Shown in pieces: positions 8,391 through 18,374 of a stretch of DNA of 51,966 nucleotides (positions within the stretch are counted from its first letter, which is position 1; each line of letters opens with the position of its first letter). Location of the stretch: assembly GCA_018970165.1 (NCBI GenBank), contig JAGWWZ010000006.1:1-51966 (forward strand), given 5' to 3'. Source of the stretch: Planctomycetota bacterium (GTDB lineage Bacteria; Planctomycetota; Planctomycetia; Pirellulales; Pirellulaceae). Below the pieces are notes generated by a model. It had not been told where the DNA came from, did not search any database, and saw only the letters and a program-made list of their open reading frames with translations. The translations under genes were made by a program, and so were the position numbers.

Positions 8391-9539
8391 TCAATTCGCT
8401 GAGTTGAAGTTTGTGACGGGAGCAGGTCGTCCATAATAGTAGCCCTGTCCGAGCACGAAACCGATCTCAGCGCACATCTCGGCTTCGATTTGTGTTTCGA
8501 TCCCTTCGGCCAGCGGCACGATTCCGATGTCTCGACAAATGCGAACGAGGTTGCTCAGGAACTGAATCCGATCGAGCGAATTGCGATCGAGACCTTTGAT
8601 TAGGCTCATGTCGAACTTCAAAACATCAGGAGGAACGGAACAGAGTTCCGGCAACCGGTTCTGACCTGCGCCGAAGTCGTCGTAGGCCAATTGCACCTTG
8701 AGTTCATCGAGTACATCGCGAAGCCGGTTCATGTCTCGCAGGTTGGTGATCGCGCTTTCGTGGATTTCGAGAGTGATCGCCGATTCGGGAGCAAATTCCC
8801 GCAATTGTTGCATCGACTCGATCAGTCCTGGCCGGGTCATTTCGAGCGGGTGTGTATTGAGGTAGATACTGGCGGACTTGGGGAGTTTCGCTCCTTCGCG
8901 AACACCTTCCCAGCGGAGCATTTGGCTCAATTCGACTTCCATGTTCAGTTTGGCTGCCGCACCGAACAGGGCTTTTGGCGTTTCTAGGCCGTACACGGTA
9001 CTGCGAGCAAGAACTTCATATCCGACGGTCTTGAGATCTTCAATTTGCACAATCGGCTGATAGTGCGGAGTGACGAGCCGCTGCTCCATCAGGCGATCGA
9101 ATTGGACGAGTGCGAGCGCTTGATCGCAAACATCCTCGCACTGAGTGTTCATAGGGATCGCACCTTGAACGTCCTGTTTCAAGCGGAACGCGAAATCCGC
9201 GAACTGTAGCATATCTCCGTCCGCAACTGGGGTTTCCTCCGTGGTGCGACGACCATTGACATACGTTCCGTTAGTACTTTCGCGATCGATCACAAACAGC
9301 TCGCCTTCTTTAAGGATCAAATCAGCATGATGTCCGGAGATGGTCTTCGAGGGTATCTGAAGACAGCAACCTACTTTCCTGCCGATCGAAAAGGGAAATG
9401 GATGGATAACAGTGAGTTCTTCTGTTGGCTGTTCCCCAAGGCTAGCGAGAATCCACACCGAATGCGAATTCCCGACGCCGAATCGGCGAGGCAGTGATGC
9501 CCTAGGACTGGAGTTAAACAAAACATTCTGACTATTCAT
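8391..9539 (-). CDS. FHA-EAL protein, predicted c-di-GMP phosphodiesterase
   Basis: Residues about 45-122 form an FHA domain (FSIGR at 50-54, a KTISGHHA segment, STNGTYVNGR at 88-97), which binds phosphothreonine peptides. Residues about 155-378 form an EAL domain. It keeps EVLAR (175-179), the Asn in YLNTHP, the Glu in LEIHES, YDDFGAG, the Lys in LKFDMSL, AEGIET and QGYYYGRP, so it is likely an active c-di-GMP phosphodiesterase. It has no signal peptide or membrane segment and is probably cytoplasmic. It is divergent from the AAA ATPase/kinase-tubulin operon, whose kinase could supply the phosphothreonine ligand; that link is inference. Confidence 0.9.
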   Translation of the reverse strand: MNSQNVLFNSSPRASLPRRFGVGNSHSVWILASLGEQPTEELTVIHPFPFSIGRKVGCCLQIPSKTISGHHADLILKEGELFVIDRESTNGTYVNGRRTTEETPVADGDMLQFADFAFRLKQDVQGAIPMNTQCEDVCDQALALVQFDRLMEQRLVTPHYQPIVQIEDLKTVGYEVLARSTVYGLETPKALFGAAAKLNMEVELSQMLRWEGVREGAKLPKSASIYLNTHPLEMTRPGLIESMQQLREFAPESAITLEIHESAITNLRDMNRLRDVLDELKVQLAYDDFGAGQNRLPELCSVPPDVLKFDMSLIKGLDRNSLDRIQFLSNLVRICRDIGIVPLAEGIETQIEAEMCAEIGFVLGQGYYYGRPAPVTNFNSAN

Positions 9540-9826
9540 TGTCTATCACAAACGATGGACGTGTTCCCATGAAAAGATTTTGACGATTGCTTCAAGGGAC
9601 CCCTGGCCGAAGCCAAGTCAACGGAATTCTAGGCCATGTTTTGGGCGAGGAGAAAAGATTAGGATTTTTCCGGCAATCAATTCCCGTTATTGAAGCAAGT
9701 CCGGGGAACACATCCAGAGATCACCTTCGCTCGCCGATGAACTTCCACAGCGCACGCGCTGGTAACTCGATCAGCTTGTACCGGTTGTATCGAATACATC
9801 GACCATACATGGGATTGCCCGATATC
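9540..9826. other. divergent intergenic region between FHA-EAL and AAA genes
   Basis: These 287 bp carry whatever promoters drive the two divergent transcription units. The plus-strand frame of the AAA gene stays open back to a TTG at 9587, but that 80-residue segment does not look conserved. I see no obvious -35/-10 pair or inverted repeat. Confidence 0.4.
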
Positions 9827-11389
9827 ATGGACTCACTTCTCAAACCTCAAGAAACGCAACGCTTGAGTATGCCGGCTTTGCCGGCCGTACTCAACGATGA
9901 TTCCTTTTGGCCGTTCGAACCCAAAACGATCGAGGACTGCGGGGTTCCCGAGTCATTTGTCGAATCTATCGTTCTGCAGATATTTCTTAGTGTTGGAACC
10001 ATGACGGGCCGCGGTCTGGGAGATCGGATCAAGCTTCCGTTCCCGATCATTGAGCAGCAGCTATCGCAGTTGCGGATGCGGCAACTCGTTGCGCATGCAC
10101 GCCCTGCAGCGTTGAACGACTTCTATTACAGCATCACGGAGAAAGGTCTTCAGAGAGCTCTGAACTGTCAAAAAACAATGTCCTACACTGGGCCGTTGCC
10201 GGTACCGCTCATGGACTATGTTTTGAGCGTCGAGGCCCAGGCAGGCAATTTTTCGCCAGTTACAGAATCACACCTTCGGGCAGCCCTGAACAAAGTGACC
10301 TTCGATGCCAGTCTGCTCGATTTCCTCGGGCCTGCCGTCAATAGCAACTCGGGTATCTTCCTCTATGGACCCCCGGGCAATGGCAAATCGACGATCGCCA
10401 GGTGCCTTGCCACGTGTCGTGGCGATGACATTTGGATCCCCTACGCGATCATCGATGACGGCATGATCATCAAGTTCTTCGACCAGACATATCATACGCC
10501 AACGGGAATGCGATCCGAAACCGACAACTTCATCGCGACTCAGGAACACGACCAGAGGTGGATTCGCGTACGGCGGCCATCGGTGATCGTAGGTGGAGAG
10601 TTGACGATGGACAGCCTGGAAATCCGGCACGATACACGAAGCAATGTTTGCGAGGCCCCGCTGCAACTGAAAAGCAATTGCGGGTGCCTCCAGATCGACG
10701 ACTTCGGCCGACAACAGATCGCGCCAGCCGAATTGCTCAATCGCTGGATCGTTCCACTGGAGAGCCGTCAAGATTACCTGATGCTCCCTACTGGCAAAAA
10801 GATCTGCGTGCCATTTGAACAAATCACTCTCTTCTCGACCAACCTCGAACCGGATCAGTTGGTGGATGAAGCATTCATGCGACGTGTTCCCTTCAAGATC
10901 CAAGTTGGTGACCCGAGCCAAGAGGAATTCATCGAACTTTTCAGGCGAGTTTGTGAGAGCTCCGAGATACCCTGGAGTCTCGCCGCGATTGAACGTCTGA
11001 TTGAGAAGCATTATCGACAGGCAAATCGCCCGTTCCGGCGCTGCCATGCGAGAGACCTAGTCCATCAAATCGAGTGCTTGTGCGCCTACCGAGGTGAACC
11101 AATGGAATTACGGAACGATCTGGTGGATAAAGCGGTCCAGAACTACTTCGGTTCAAGCGGACAAAATACAAAGTTTGGAGTTGGCAACTCAAGCAATCGG
11201 ACCCAAAGCACGCAAGGAACAGCGCAACCGACGTTCGAGCGGCACGACAAAACCATCGTACTCCCCTCGCTGGAAACCAACCGTCCGGAAATTCGCATGA
11301 AACCCTCGCCAACCAGCCAACGTTCGAGTATCCCGCAGGTCCCAACGGATGCTGAAACGAACTCCCCGCGAAGACCCTCCACGACGTAA
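9827..11389 (+). CDS. AAA ATPase with N-terminal winged-helix-like region
   Basis: A 520-residue P-loop ATPase. Residues about 45-115 (LPFPIIEQQLSQLRMRQL, then a FYYSITEKGLQRA wing) resemble a winged helix. Walker A is GPPGNGKST at 181-189, Walker B LQIDDF with Asp 291-292, sensor 1 LFSTN near 338, and an arginine-finger candidate AFMRRVPF near 350. An insertion of about 90 residues lies between the Walker motifs. The C-terminal 70 residues are polar and probably disordered. ATG 9809 and TTG 9587 are alternative starts. The kinase-tubulin gene begins 9 nt after its stop, so the two are almost certainly cotranscribed. Its role is unknown; it may remodel the partner protein. Confidence 0.85.
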   Translation: MDSLLKPQETQRLSMPALPAVLNDDSFWPFEPKTIEDCGVPESFVESIVLQIFLSVGTMTGRGLGDRIKLPFPIIEQQLSQLRMRQLVAHARPAALNDFYYSITEKGLQRALNCQKTMSYTGPLPVPLMDYVLSVEAQAGNFSPVTESHLRAALNKVTFDASLLDFLGPAVNSNSGIFLYGPPGNGKSTIARCLATCRGDDIWIPYAIIDDGMIIKFFDQTYHTPTGMRSETDNFIATQEHDQRWIRVRRPSVIVGGELTMDSLEIRHDTRSNVCEAPLQLKSNCGCLQIDDFGRQQIAPAELLNRWIVPLESRQDYLMLPTGKKICVPFEQITLFSTNLEPDQLVDEAFMRRVPFKIQVGDPSQEEFIELFRRVCESSEIPWSLAAIERLIEKHYRQANRPFRRCHARDLVHQIECLCAYRGEPMELRNDLVDKAVQNYFGSSGQNTKFGVGNSSNRTQSTQGTAQPTFERHDKTIVLPSLETNRPEIRMKPSPTSQRSSIPQVPTDAETNSPRRPSTT

Positions 11390-11398
11390 GCTCAATCG

Positions 11399-14300
11399 AT
11401 GACGTGTCTCGTACTTCAACCAGGATTCGAACCCTTCCCAGGCTATGTGCTCAAGGACAAGCTTGGCTCGGGAGGATATGGAGAAGTATGGTCCGCCGAC
11501 GCCCCTGGGGGACTGACCAAGGCGATCAAGTTCGTCTTCGGAAGCATCGATGACCAACGGGGATCAACCGAACTGCGCAGTTTGAACCGAATGCGCAAGC
11601 TGAACCATCCTTTTCTACTTTCTATCGAACGTGTCGAGGTCGTCGACTCGCAATTGGTTATCGTAACCGAACTAGCGCAAGGCTCTCTCTACGACCGTTT
11701 CTTAGAGTACCGCGAGAAAGGCTACATCGGGATCCCGCAAGAACGATTACTGCGCTACCTCGCCGACGCGGCCGATGGCTTAGACTATCTCTGTCAGGAA
11801 CACGGTCTTCAACATTTGGATGTTAAGCCGGGCAATCTGCTGCTCGTCGCTGATCGGGTGAAGGTCGCTGATTTCGGACTGATTAAAAATCTACAAACAG
11901 TCAGCCAGTCCGCAAAGAATGGCTTGACTCCTATGTACGCGGCACCTGAAATGTTCGACGGTCGCCCAAGCCCAAGTAGCGATCAGTACTCGCTCGCTGT
12001 TGCCTACATTGAACTCCTTTCGGGCAATCTACCATTCCGTGGTAGAACCTGCGCGCAACTCGCCAACGAACATTTGAACAAAGCTCCTAACCTCGATTCG
12101 ATTCCTGTCATCGAACGGCCCGTTTTGGCCAAAGCGCTCGCCAAAAAACCGATCATGCGATTCGGTTCCTGCCGTGAATTCGTACGTGCTCTCGAGGATT
12201 GCCGAACGGAAAAGAAGTCACCCGGCCCCAAGTTGAAATCACGATTTGCACCGGGTGAATCACGAAACGCCGGTGACATCCAAGGTGGTAAACGCCCCGA
12301 TCAAGGAGACAACGCGAACCCATCGCCCGAAAGTGTTCAACAAAGCGATGGCATTCGAGCAAAGAACGCAAAGCCCCTTCGACTCCTCTCACCCTTGTCG
12401 CCCCTAGCATCCAATGACAAGACGAAAGATGAGAAGGTTCTGTTCATCGGACTCGGCGGCACGGGCGGTTCAGCGATTCAACTGCTCCGCATGCGCTACG
12501 AACAGAGCAATCCTACCGCACCCGCCAATCGCAAACCGAGAACGCTGTATATCGATACCGATGGGGAATCGATTGAGCAATTGACATCCATGAGAAATCT
12601 TCAAGCGATACCTCATGAGGATACTCTAACAATTCGACTGCAGTCGGCGCAGTATTTTCGGCATTGCAAATCTCCCGATGTGAATCGGATCTCTCGCAGA
12701 TGGATCTACAACATCCCGCGATCCCAAAAGACCGAGGGTGTTCGCCCGCTCGGACTACTCGCTTTCCTGGACAACGCCCGCCAGTGTTACGAGACCCTCG
12801 TTAGGTCGATAGAAGGCCTTTTCGAAGACAGTACCGAAAGCATCGCGCTCAAGGTTTACTTGATGACATCGGCGCATGGCGGTACCGGCGGCTCAATCCT
12901 TTGCGAAATCGGTTACTTGCTCCGACACATCGCTCTGTCCCTGGAACTACCGATCGAAATCCAAGCCATGCTACTGTGCGCGTCGAGTCCTGAAAAAGGC
13001 CCCGCAGGCTTGGAAGTAGCATCCGCCGTAGCATGCCTGGAGGAAATCGAAAAACACTTCAGTGTCGGAGGGCTCCACGAACCTCTTCAAAGCATCCCGC
13101 ACTATCAGTCGTTCAATCAAGTTCCATTCGATCAGGTGACCCTGCTGTATGGTGGAGTCCTTGGTCAAAAAAGGGATTGGCTCACTTCCATCGAAAATCT
13201 CGTCGACTACGTTCGCTCCCAAGAGCAAACCGATTTGGGGAAGCGACTCTTGCAGGCACGCGAGGGAGTGAAAGAATCAGCGAGCGACGAAGAACAGCAG
13301 CATGATCATCACTGGTTGAGCGCCGTCGGCTTCAGACGCTTGAATCTCCCTTCCCACAGCGACAGTATCGGATTGGCAAACCGAGGTTGCTTGGATGCTC
13401 TGAACAACTGGACCACCCTCATCAAAAAACAAATCGGCGATACCCAAGCGCTGGAGCATCATCGCAAGATCGTAAAGAACGCACCCTCAGATCTCGCTTG
13501 GACAAACGACTTGTTTCGTGGGCAACAGCTATCACCCACTCCTTGGATTCGTCGAGTGATCGCTGCGCTCGCACCTCTTGAAAACAAGCCTCTATTGACC
13601 GTTCCTGATCCACCATCTACGCGAGTCACGGATCAACCTCCCGCCATGGAGTGGGGCCTGAGCGATGATGAAATTGAAGATATCGAAGCCATTGCCTCGC
13701 AATTGAATTACGACCCCGAAAAAGCAAAGCAAGCGATTCTGTACTTGCTTTCCTCATCCACGCTTCAGCTTTGGGCTTGGATCGAACAGAGCGTGCTGAG
13801 TACACTTTCGGGCTGGAAGCATTTCGGAAAAATCATGGGGGGAATCGAGCAACGTTTCGATCTCAATATCGAGAGGATCACGACAGTTGCACGACAGATC
13901 AAAGAGAAACGGGAAGCCATCTTGGAGGACGTCTACTACTCCGACCAGGCTCGCATCCCCGATGTCGATCTCACGCTCGATACCATGCTGCTCGAGATCC
14001 GATTCCATGTGCTAGCCGCCAACCTTCAGAGCAAGCTCGAAACGAATCTAAACGAGATTGCCGCGCGTTGGCTCAGACAATCGCTCCGAATGCTCGGTGA
14101 AATGACGGAGGTCACGGCCCAGCTGATGACCGAGCTGGGAATTCAGCAAACTGGATTCGAAGACGAGGAAGAAATCACCGGGTTGATTCTCAATCCGTTT
14201 TACTGCGAGGCGATCAAGTTCCTGCGAGATTCCTCGTATTCCAGACTTTCGGACTGCTGGAATCTGCCTCCGGATTCCCGACGTCGTGTTGCTCCCGAGT

Positions 14301-14824
14301 GCAAAGAGATTCGAGGATTGGTTCGACACGTTGCTTGCACTCAGCCTCCGGATGAGACCAATTCCGATTCCACGATCTTGAATGGGCCGAGCAGAGCGAA
14401 AGGGACTGCTGGCGACATGAATTTCTTTCAGGATCGCTTTGGCTGGAATGCGATCTTCCGGTCTAGAAGCGAAGGGGACAACACGGAGGATGGAGCGGAA
14501 AATAGCGAGGCCTCCCAATCGATCAATTCCAACCTGACCGACGAATTCCGCCGTGCTCTGCCAAAGTTGATGAAGAGTGGAGGTGCGGTGCGAAACATTC
14601 TGATGATTGGAAGCCGAATTGAATCGATCTTGGAGCCAACCCACTTCCAGCAAATCAAAAACTGTCGGGCGACGACCATCTCGGACCCAATCCCTACTCG
14701 CTGTTCGATTTTCTCAATCGGCGAACAGATCAACTTGTCCGAGTTGATTCAATGTACTTGGACCCCGAATCCAGCCCTCGACGAATTAGTTCGAAGGCTG
14801 AAAACAAGTCAGGTATCCGAATAG
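11399..14824 (+). CDS. Ser/Thr kinase fused to a tubulin/FtsZ-like domain
   Basis: A 1141-residue fusion. Residues 16-268 are a Hanks-type kinase: glycine loop GSGGYGEVW (23-31), Lys44, Glu58 as C-helix candidate, HLDVKPGN (139-146; HLD replaces HRD but Asp141 remains), DFG (158-160) and APE (182-184). A polar linker (270-343) leads to a domain starting KVLFIGLGGTGGSAIQLLR (346-364), with TLYIDTDGES near 382 and a tubulin-signature-like SAHGGTGGSI (491-500). This matches the tubulin-like family Pfam calls Tubulin_2. The remaining 450 residues are largely helical and unassigned. No signal or membrane segment is present. The gene sits 9 nt after the AAA ATPase and 7 nt before convergent clpC. 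Confidence 0.85.
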   Translation: MTCLVLQPGFEPFPGYVLKDKLGSGGYGEVWSADAPGGLTKAIKFVFGSIDDQRGSTELRSLNRMRKLNHPFLLSIERVEVVDSQLVIVTELAQGSLYDRFLEYREKGYIGIPQERLLRYLADAADGLDYLCQEHGLQHLDVKPGNLLLVADRVKVADFGLIKNLQTVSQSAKNGLTPMYAAPEMFDGRPSPSSDQYSLAVAYIELLSGNLPFRGRTCAQLANEHLNKAPNLDSIPVIERPVLAKALAKKPIMRFGSCREFVRALEDCRTEKKSPGPKLKSRFAPGESRNAGDIQGGKRPDQGDNANPSPESVQQSDGIRAKNAKPLRLLSPLSPLASNDKTKDEKVLFIGLGGTGGSAIQLLRMRYEQSNPTAPANRKPRTLYIDTDGESIEQLTSMRNLQAIPHEDTLTIRLQSAQYFRHCKSPDVNRISRRWIYNIPRSQKTEGVRPLGLLAFLDNARQCYETLVRSIEGLFEDSTESIALKVYLMTSAHGGTGGSILCEIGYLLRHIALSLELPIEIQAMLLCASSPEKGPAGLEVASAVACLEEIEKHFSVGGLHEPLQSIPHYQSFNQVPFDQVTLLYGGVLGQKRDWLTSIENLVDYVRSQEQTDLGKRLLQAREGVKESASDEEQQHDHHWLSAVGFRRLNLPSHSDSIGLANRGCLDALNNWTTLIKKQIGDTQALEHHRKIVKNAPSDLAWTNDLFRGQQLSPTPWIRRVIAALAPLENKPLLTVPDPPSTRVTDQPPAMEWGLSDDEIEDIEAIASQLNYDPEKAKQAILYLLSSSTLQLWAWIEQSVLSTLSGWKHFGKIMGGIEQRFDLNIERITTVARQIKEKREAILEDVYYSDQARIPDVDLTLDTMLLEIRFHVLAANLQSKLETNLNEIAARWLRQSLRMLGEMTEVTAQLMTELGIQQTGFEDEEEITGLILNPFYCEAIKFLRDSSYSRLSDCWNLPPDSRRRVAPECKEIRGLVRHVACTQPPDETNSDSTILNGPSRAKGTAGDMNFFQDRFGWNAIFRSRSEGDNTEDGAENSEASQSINSNLTDEFRRALPKLMKSGGAVRNILMIGSRIESILEPTHFQQIKNCRATTISDPIPTRCSIFSIGEQINLSELIQCTWTPNPALDELVRRLKTSQVSE

Positions 14825-14831
14825 ATTTGTT

Positions 14832-17375
14832 TCAGGACGCGCTGGCGGCCATCGGTTCGGTGGCCTGATTGTTCTCGCGATTCTCGCCGCGGAACTCTAA
14901 GCGAACGACCTTGCCATCGGTATCCTTGAAGGCATCGATCACAATGGTGTTCTTTCCTTCGAAAGCACCCCGTAGCAATTCCTCCGCAAGAGGATCCTCA
15001 ATTCGCTGCTCGATGGCACGTCGCAACGGCCGGGCACCGTAATCCAAGTTCGATCCTTGCTTGATGATGAATTCCTTGGCTTCCTCCGTGAGATCAATTT
15101 CATAACCGCGTTCTCGCAATCGCTCGCGAACTTTGTGCAATTCAAAATCGATGACTTTCTTCAAGTCTTCCTTGTTGAGGTGACGGAAGATGATCACATC
15201 ATCCAATCGGTTTAGGAATTCAGGTCGGAACACTCGCTCGATCTGATCCATGACCCGCGTCTTCATGCTTTCATAGGAAGCATCATCGTTCGGCTTCTGA
15301 AAACCGAAGGCCGATTCGTTCTTGATCGCTTCGGCACCCGCGTTGGTGGTCAAGATCAAGATAGTGTTACGAAAATCGACGTTTCGTCCAAAGCTGTCGG
15401 TCAAACGACCTTCTTCCATCACCTGCAACAGCATGTTGAAAACATCGGGGTGGGCTTTCTCGATTTCATCGAGCAGCACAACCGCGTAGGGGCGGCGACG
15501 AATCTTCTCGGTCAACTGTCCCCCTTCTTCGTAACCTACGTAGCCCGGAGGGGCACCAATCAATCGGCTGACGTTGTGCTTCTCCATGTATTCGCTCATG
15601 TCGATGTGGATCAACGCATCCGAGTCTCCGAAGAGCGATTCGGCCAAAGCTTTGGCGAGCAACGTTTTACCCACACCGGTTGGGCCGGCGAAGACGAAGC
15701 ATCCGGTGGGGCGCTTGGGATCCTTCAGTCCGCTTCGGCTCCGTCGCACTGCCTTAGCAACTGCCGACACGGCTTGGTCTTGACTGACCACTCGCTTGTG
15801 GAGTTCATCTTCCATGCTCATCAGACGTAGCGAGTCTTCAGTAGAGAGTCGTGTGAGGGGAATGCCGGTCATTTTGGACACAACCTCAGCGATCACTTCT
15901 TCATCGACTACTCCATCCGCTTCGCGACTCTTTTCACGCCATTCTCGGGTGATCTGTTCCTTCTTGCGACGCAACTTATCTGCTTGGTCGCGCAGAGCCG
16001 CCGCTTTTTCAAAGTCTTGGTTTGCGACGGCTTCTTCCTTTTCCTTGTTCAAACGTTCGACATCCTCGTCGATTTCCTTGAGATCGGGTGGCTTGGCCAT
16101 CGTTCGCAAGCGAACACGTGCACCGGACTCGTCGATCACATCGATGGCCTTATCAGGCAGGCAGCGAGCGGTGATATATCGCTCGCTCATCTCAACCGCT
16201 GCGACAATCGCATCGTCGGTAATCTGGACACGGTGATGCTCCTCGTAGCGTTCTTTGAGCCCTTTGAGGATCTGGATCGTTTCATTTTTCGAGGTTGGCT
16301 CGACAATGATTTCCTGGAATCGTCGTGCGAGTGCATTATCCTTTTCGATGTACTTTCGGTATTCATCGAGAGTCGTCGCACCGATGCATTGGATTTCTCC
16401 GCGGGCGAGTGCGGGTTTGAGAACATTGGCAGCGTCGATCGCTCCCTCTGCTCCACCGGCACCCACCAACGTATGCAGTTCGTCGATGAACAGGATCGTG
16501 TTGCGTGCGCGTCGAACCTCGTTCATCACCGCCTTGATACGCTCTTCGAATTGACCTCGATATTTCGTACCCGCAACCATCATCGCCAAGTCGAGAACGA
16601 CGATCCTCTTCTCGGCGAGAATCTCGGGGACTTCACCGTTGACCACGCGTTGTGCGAATCCCTCTACAATCGCGGTCTTTCCTACGCCAGCTTCACCGAG
16701 AAGAACGGGGTTGTTCTTGGTTCGGCGACACAGGACTTGTGTTGCTCGTTCGATTTCGCGTTCGCGACCGATAACAGGGTCGAGTTTACCTTGACGGGCT
16801 AGTTCCGTCAGGTCGCGGCCAAAGCTGTCCAAGGCCGGAGTCTTGCTCTTGCCACCCTTGGTCGAAGTTCCTCCCTCGCTTTGCGAACCGCTGCTTGCCG
16901 GTTCCCGTCCCCCTCGCTCAACGTCCGAACTTTCCATGCCATGTCCGAGCAGGTTCAAAACTTCCTCGCGCACGTCTTCGAGCTTCATTCCCAGATTCAT
17001 CAATACCTGGGCGGCGACACCTTCTTGCTCGCGGAGCAGTCCAAGGAGGATGTGCTCGGTGCCGACATAGTTGTGATTTAGATTTCGCGCTTCCTCCATC
17101 GAGTACTCGATGACCTTCTTGGCTCGAGGAGTTTGAGGCAGCTTTCCGATGGTGACCATCTCAGGTCCGCTCTGCACCAACTTTTCAACTTCGAGTCGGA
17201 TCTTGCGCAGGTCGACATCTAGGTTTTTGAGAACGTTCGCGGCGACACCGCTACCCTCTTTCACGAGCCCCAACAAAATGTGCTCGGTGCCGATGTATTC
17301 GTGGTTGAACCGCTGCGCCTCTTGATTGGCTAGCTGCATTACTTTTCGAGCGCGGTCAGTAAATCGTTCGTACAT
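14832..17375 (-). CDS. clpC: ATP-dependent Clp protease ATPase subunit ClpC
   Basis: An 847-residue HSP100 unfoldase of the ClpC type. In order: two Clp N-repeats (residues 1-145), a Ser/Gly-rich linker, D1 with Walker A GEAGVGKT (227-234), a UVR-type middle segment ([18 protein letters not shown]), D2 with Walker A GPTGVGKT and a C-terminal D2 small domain. AFGFQKPN in D2 is the FGF-type loop that docks onto ClpP, so it should feed a ClpP protease. The start is the ATG at 17375, with an AGGA site in GGAAAGGAAC just upstream, rather than the TTG at 17393. An 18-bp perfect palindrome lies about 27 bp upstream of the start. Confidence 0.95.
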   Translation of the reverse strand: MYERFTDRARKVMQLANQEAQRFNHEYIGTEHILLGLVKEGSGVAANVLKNLDVDLRKIRLEVEKLVQSGPEMVTIGKLPQTPRAKKVIEYSMEEARNLNHNYVGTEHILLGLLREQEGVAAQVLMNLGMKLEDVREEVLNLLGHGMESSDVERGGREPASSGSQSEGGTSTKGGKSKTPALDSFGRDLTELARQGKLDPVIGREREIERATQVLCRRTKNNPVLLGEAGVGKTAIVEGFAQRVVNGEVPEILAEKRIVVLDLAMMVAGTKYRGQFEERIKAVMNEVRRARNTILFIDELHTLVGAGGAEGAIDAANVLKPALARGEIQCIGATTLDEYRKYIEKDNALARRFQEIIVEPTSKNETIQILKGLKERYEEHHRVQITDDAIVAAVEMSERYITARCLPDKAIDVIDESGARVRLRTMAKPPDLKEIDEDVERLNKEKEEAVANQDFEKAAALRDQADKLRRKKEQITREWREKSREADGVVDEEVIAEVVSKMTGIPLTRLSTEDSLRLMSMEDELHKRVVSQDQAVSAVAKAVRRSRSGLKDPKRPTGCFVFAGPTGVGKTLLAKALAESLFGDSDALIHIDMSEYMEKHNVSRLIGAPPGYVGYEEGGQLTEKIRRRPYAVVLLDEIEKAHPDVFNMLLQVMEEGRLTDSFGRNVDFRNTILILTTNAGAEAIKNESAFGFQKPNDDASYESMKTRVMDQIERVFRPEFLNRLDDVIIFRHLNKEDLKKVIDFELHKVRERLRERGYEIDLTEEAKEFIIKQGSNLDYGARPLRRAIEQRIEDPLAEELLRGAFEGKNTIVIDAFKDTDGKVVRLEFRGENRENNQATEPMAASAS

Positions 17376-17401
17376 GTTTTTGTTCCTTTCCAATTGGGCT
17401 C

Positions 17402-17419
17402 ACGATACGATCGTATCGT
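17402..17419. promoter_or_regulatory. 18-bp perfect palindrome upstream of clpC
   Basis: ACGATACGATCGTATCGT is a perfect inverted repeat with no spacer, centred between 17410 and 17411, about 27-44 bp upstream of the clpC ATG. It is not the CIRCE element nor the CtsR direct repeat. It is a candidate operator for an unidentified dimeric regulator of clpC, or a short hairpin in the leader. Confidence 0.5.
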
Positions 17420-17610
17420 ATTCGCCAACGCAGACTAGGTCTGTCTCAGGGCAGGGTTGACGTTTCCAAGCTTTGCACATGCACAACACCGCTTAAGCGA
17501 TCCGACTATGTACACCCTCATTTCGATGGAGGTTTGCCTGGCAATCGAACCCAAGCCTACGAATTATAGGATTTCTCCAAAGATATCAAATGGGAGGATT
17601 GTATGGGATT

Positions 17611-18159
17611 TTATACCCCTTCGGTCTGCGATCGCACTTTTTGCTGCCGGGACAATTTCTTTTCCCACTCGATTTCCTCTACCCACAGCAACCCGCAATC
17701 GCGCAGCGACAATTCGTCCAAGATAGACAATGCCTGGGAATACCGACCGGTCCGACGGAATATACTCGCCATCAAAATAGCCGCTTCAGCATCGAAACCA
17801 CCCGGTCGGCAGTAGGGGGCTATCAACTGCTCCGCCTCGAAATAACTGGCCTGCAAATAGAGCGATTGGGCTTCAACGAGCGCGGCGTCAGGACAACCGC
17901 TTCGCAACGTGGGCGCTCGAAGCAATCCGCGGGCGGCATTGTGCACAACCGACAGTCCCGCCACGATAACAGCAATCGACCACAACAATCCCAGTCGCCA
18001 TGGGGATAACCACAACGGCCAAATCGTGGTCGCAGTCCAACCGATCGAAAGAAGCAACCCAAACGAGATCGCAATCAATACCGAGCGTATGTCGCCGTGC
18101 CTCCACGCGCCCAAAGCCCCTGGCCACATGGAGAACAAAATTCGAAACGACACCACCAT
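17611..18159 (-). CDS. membrane protein with TPR-like C-terminal region
   Basis: This 182-residue protein has two predicted transmembrane segments (about residues 25-50 and 54-75: SVLIAISFGLLLSIGWTATT and LGLLWSIAVIVAGLSVVH). A soluble domain follows with helix pairs such as AQSLYLQASYFEAEQLIAPY and AAILMASIFRRTGRYSQALS, which look like tetratricopeptide repeats. It may scaffold interactions at the cytoplasmic membrane. No known partner is nearby; clpC lies downstream on the same strand after about 235 bp. I do not recognise a named family. Confidence 0.7.
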   Translation of the reverse strand: MVVSFRILFSMWPGALGAWRHGDIRSVLIAISFGLLLSIGWTATTIWPLWLSPWRLGLLWSIAVIVAGLSVVHNAARGLLRAPTLRSGCPDAALVEAQSLYLQASYFEAEQLIAPYCRPGGFDAEAAILMASIFRRTGRYSQALSILDELSLRDCGLLWVEEIEWEKKLSRQQKVRSQTEGV

Positions 18160-18374
18160 CCGGCCACCTTATTTTTTTCTCCGGTCATCTCGTTGTTTAT
18201 GTTTCGACCAGCACGTTGGGGATACCAGATTTCCCTCCGATTTCGCAAGGTCACTCGGGAATTGGCATGGACTCAGGAGGATGAAATCACGAATATCCCT
18301 GAGTTGATCCGCATGTCAAAAAGCCGGAAATGTCCGGCGCTGTGCGAATCCCATCCATGCGAGGAAGAACAACG

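Noticed and set aside
9587-9826. TTG start of the AAA ATPase gene, adding 80 residues
   Set aside because: The added segment has no ribosome site, is not structured in pattern and would fill most of the divergent promoter region.
17394-17610. CIRCE or CtsR site for clpC
   Set aside because: No GAGTGCTAA/TTAGCACTC inverted repeat and no tandem heptad repeat were seen; only the unrelated 18-bp palindrome.
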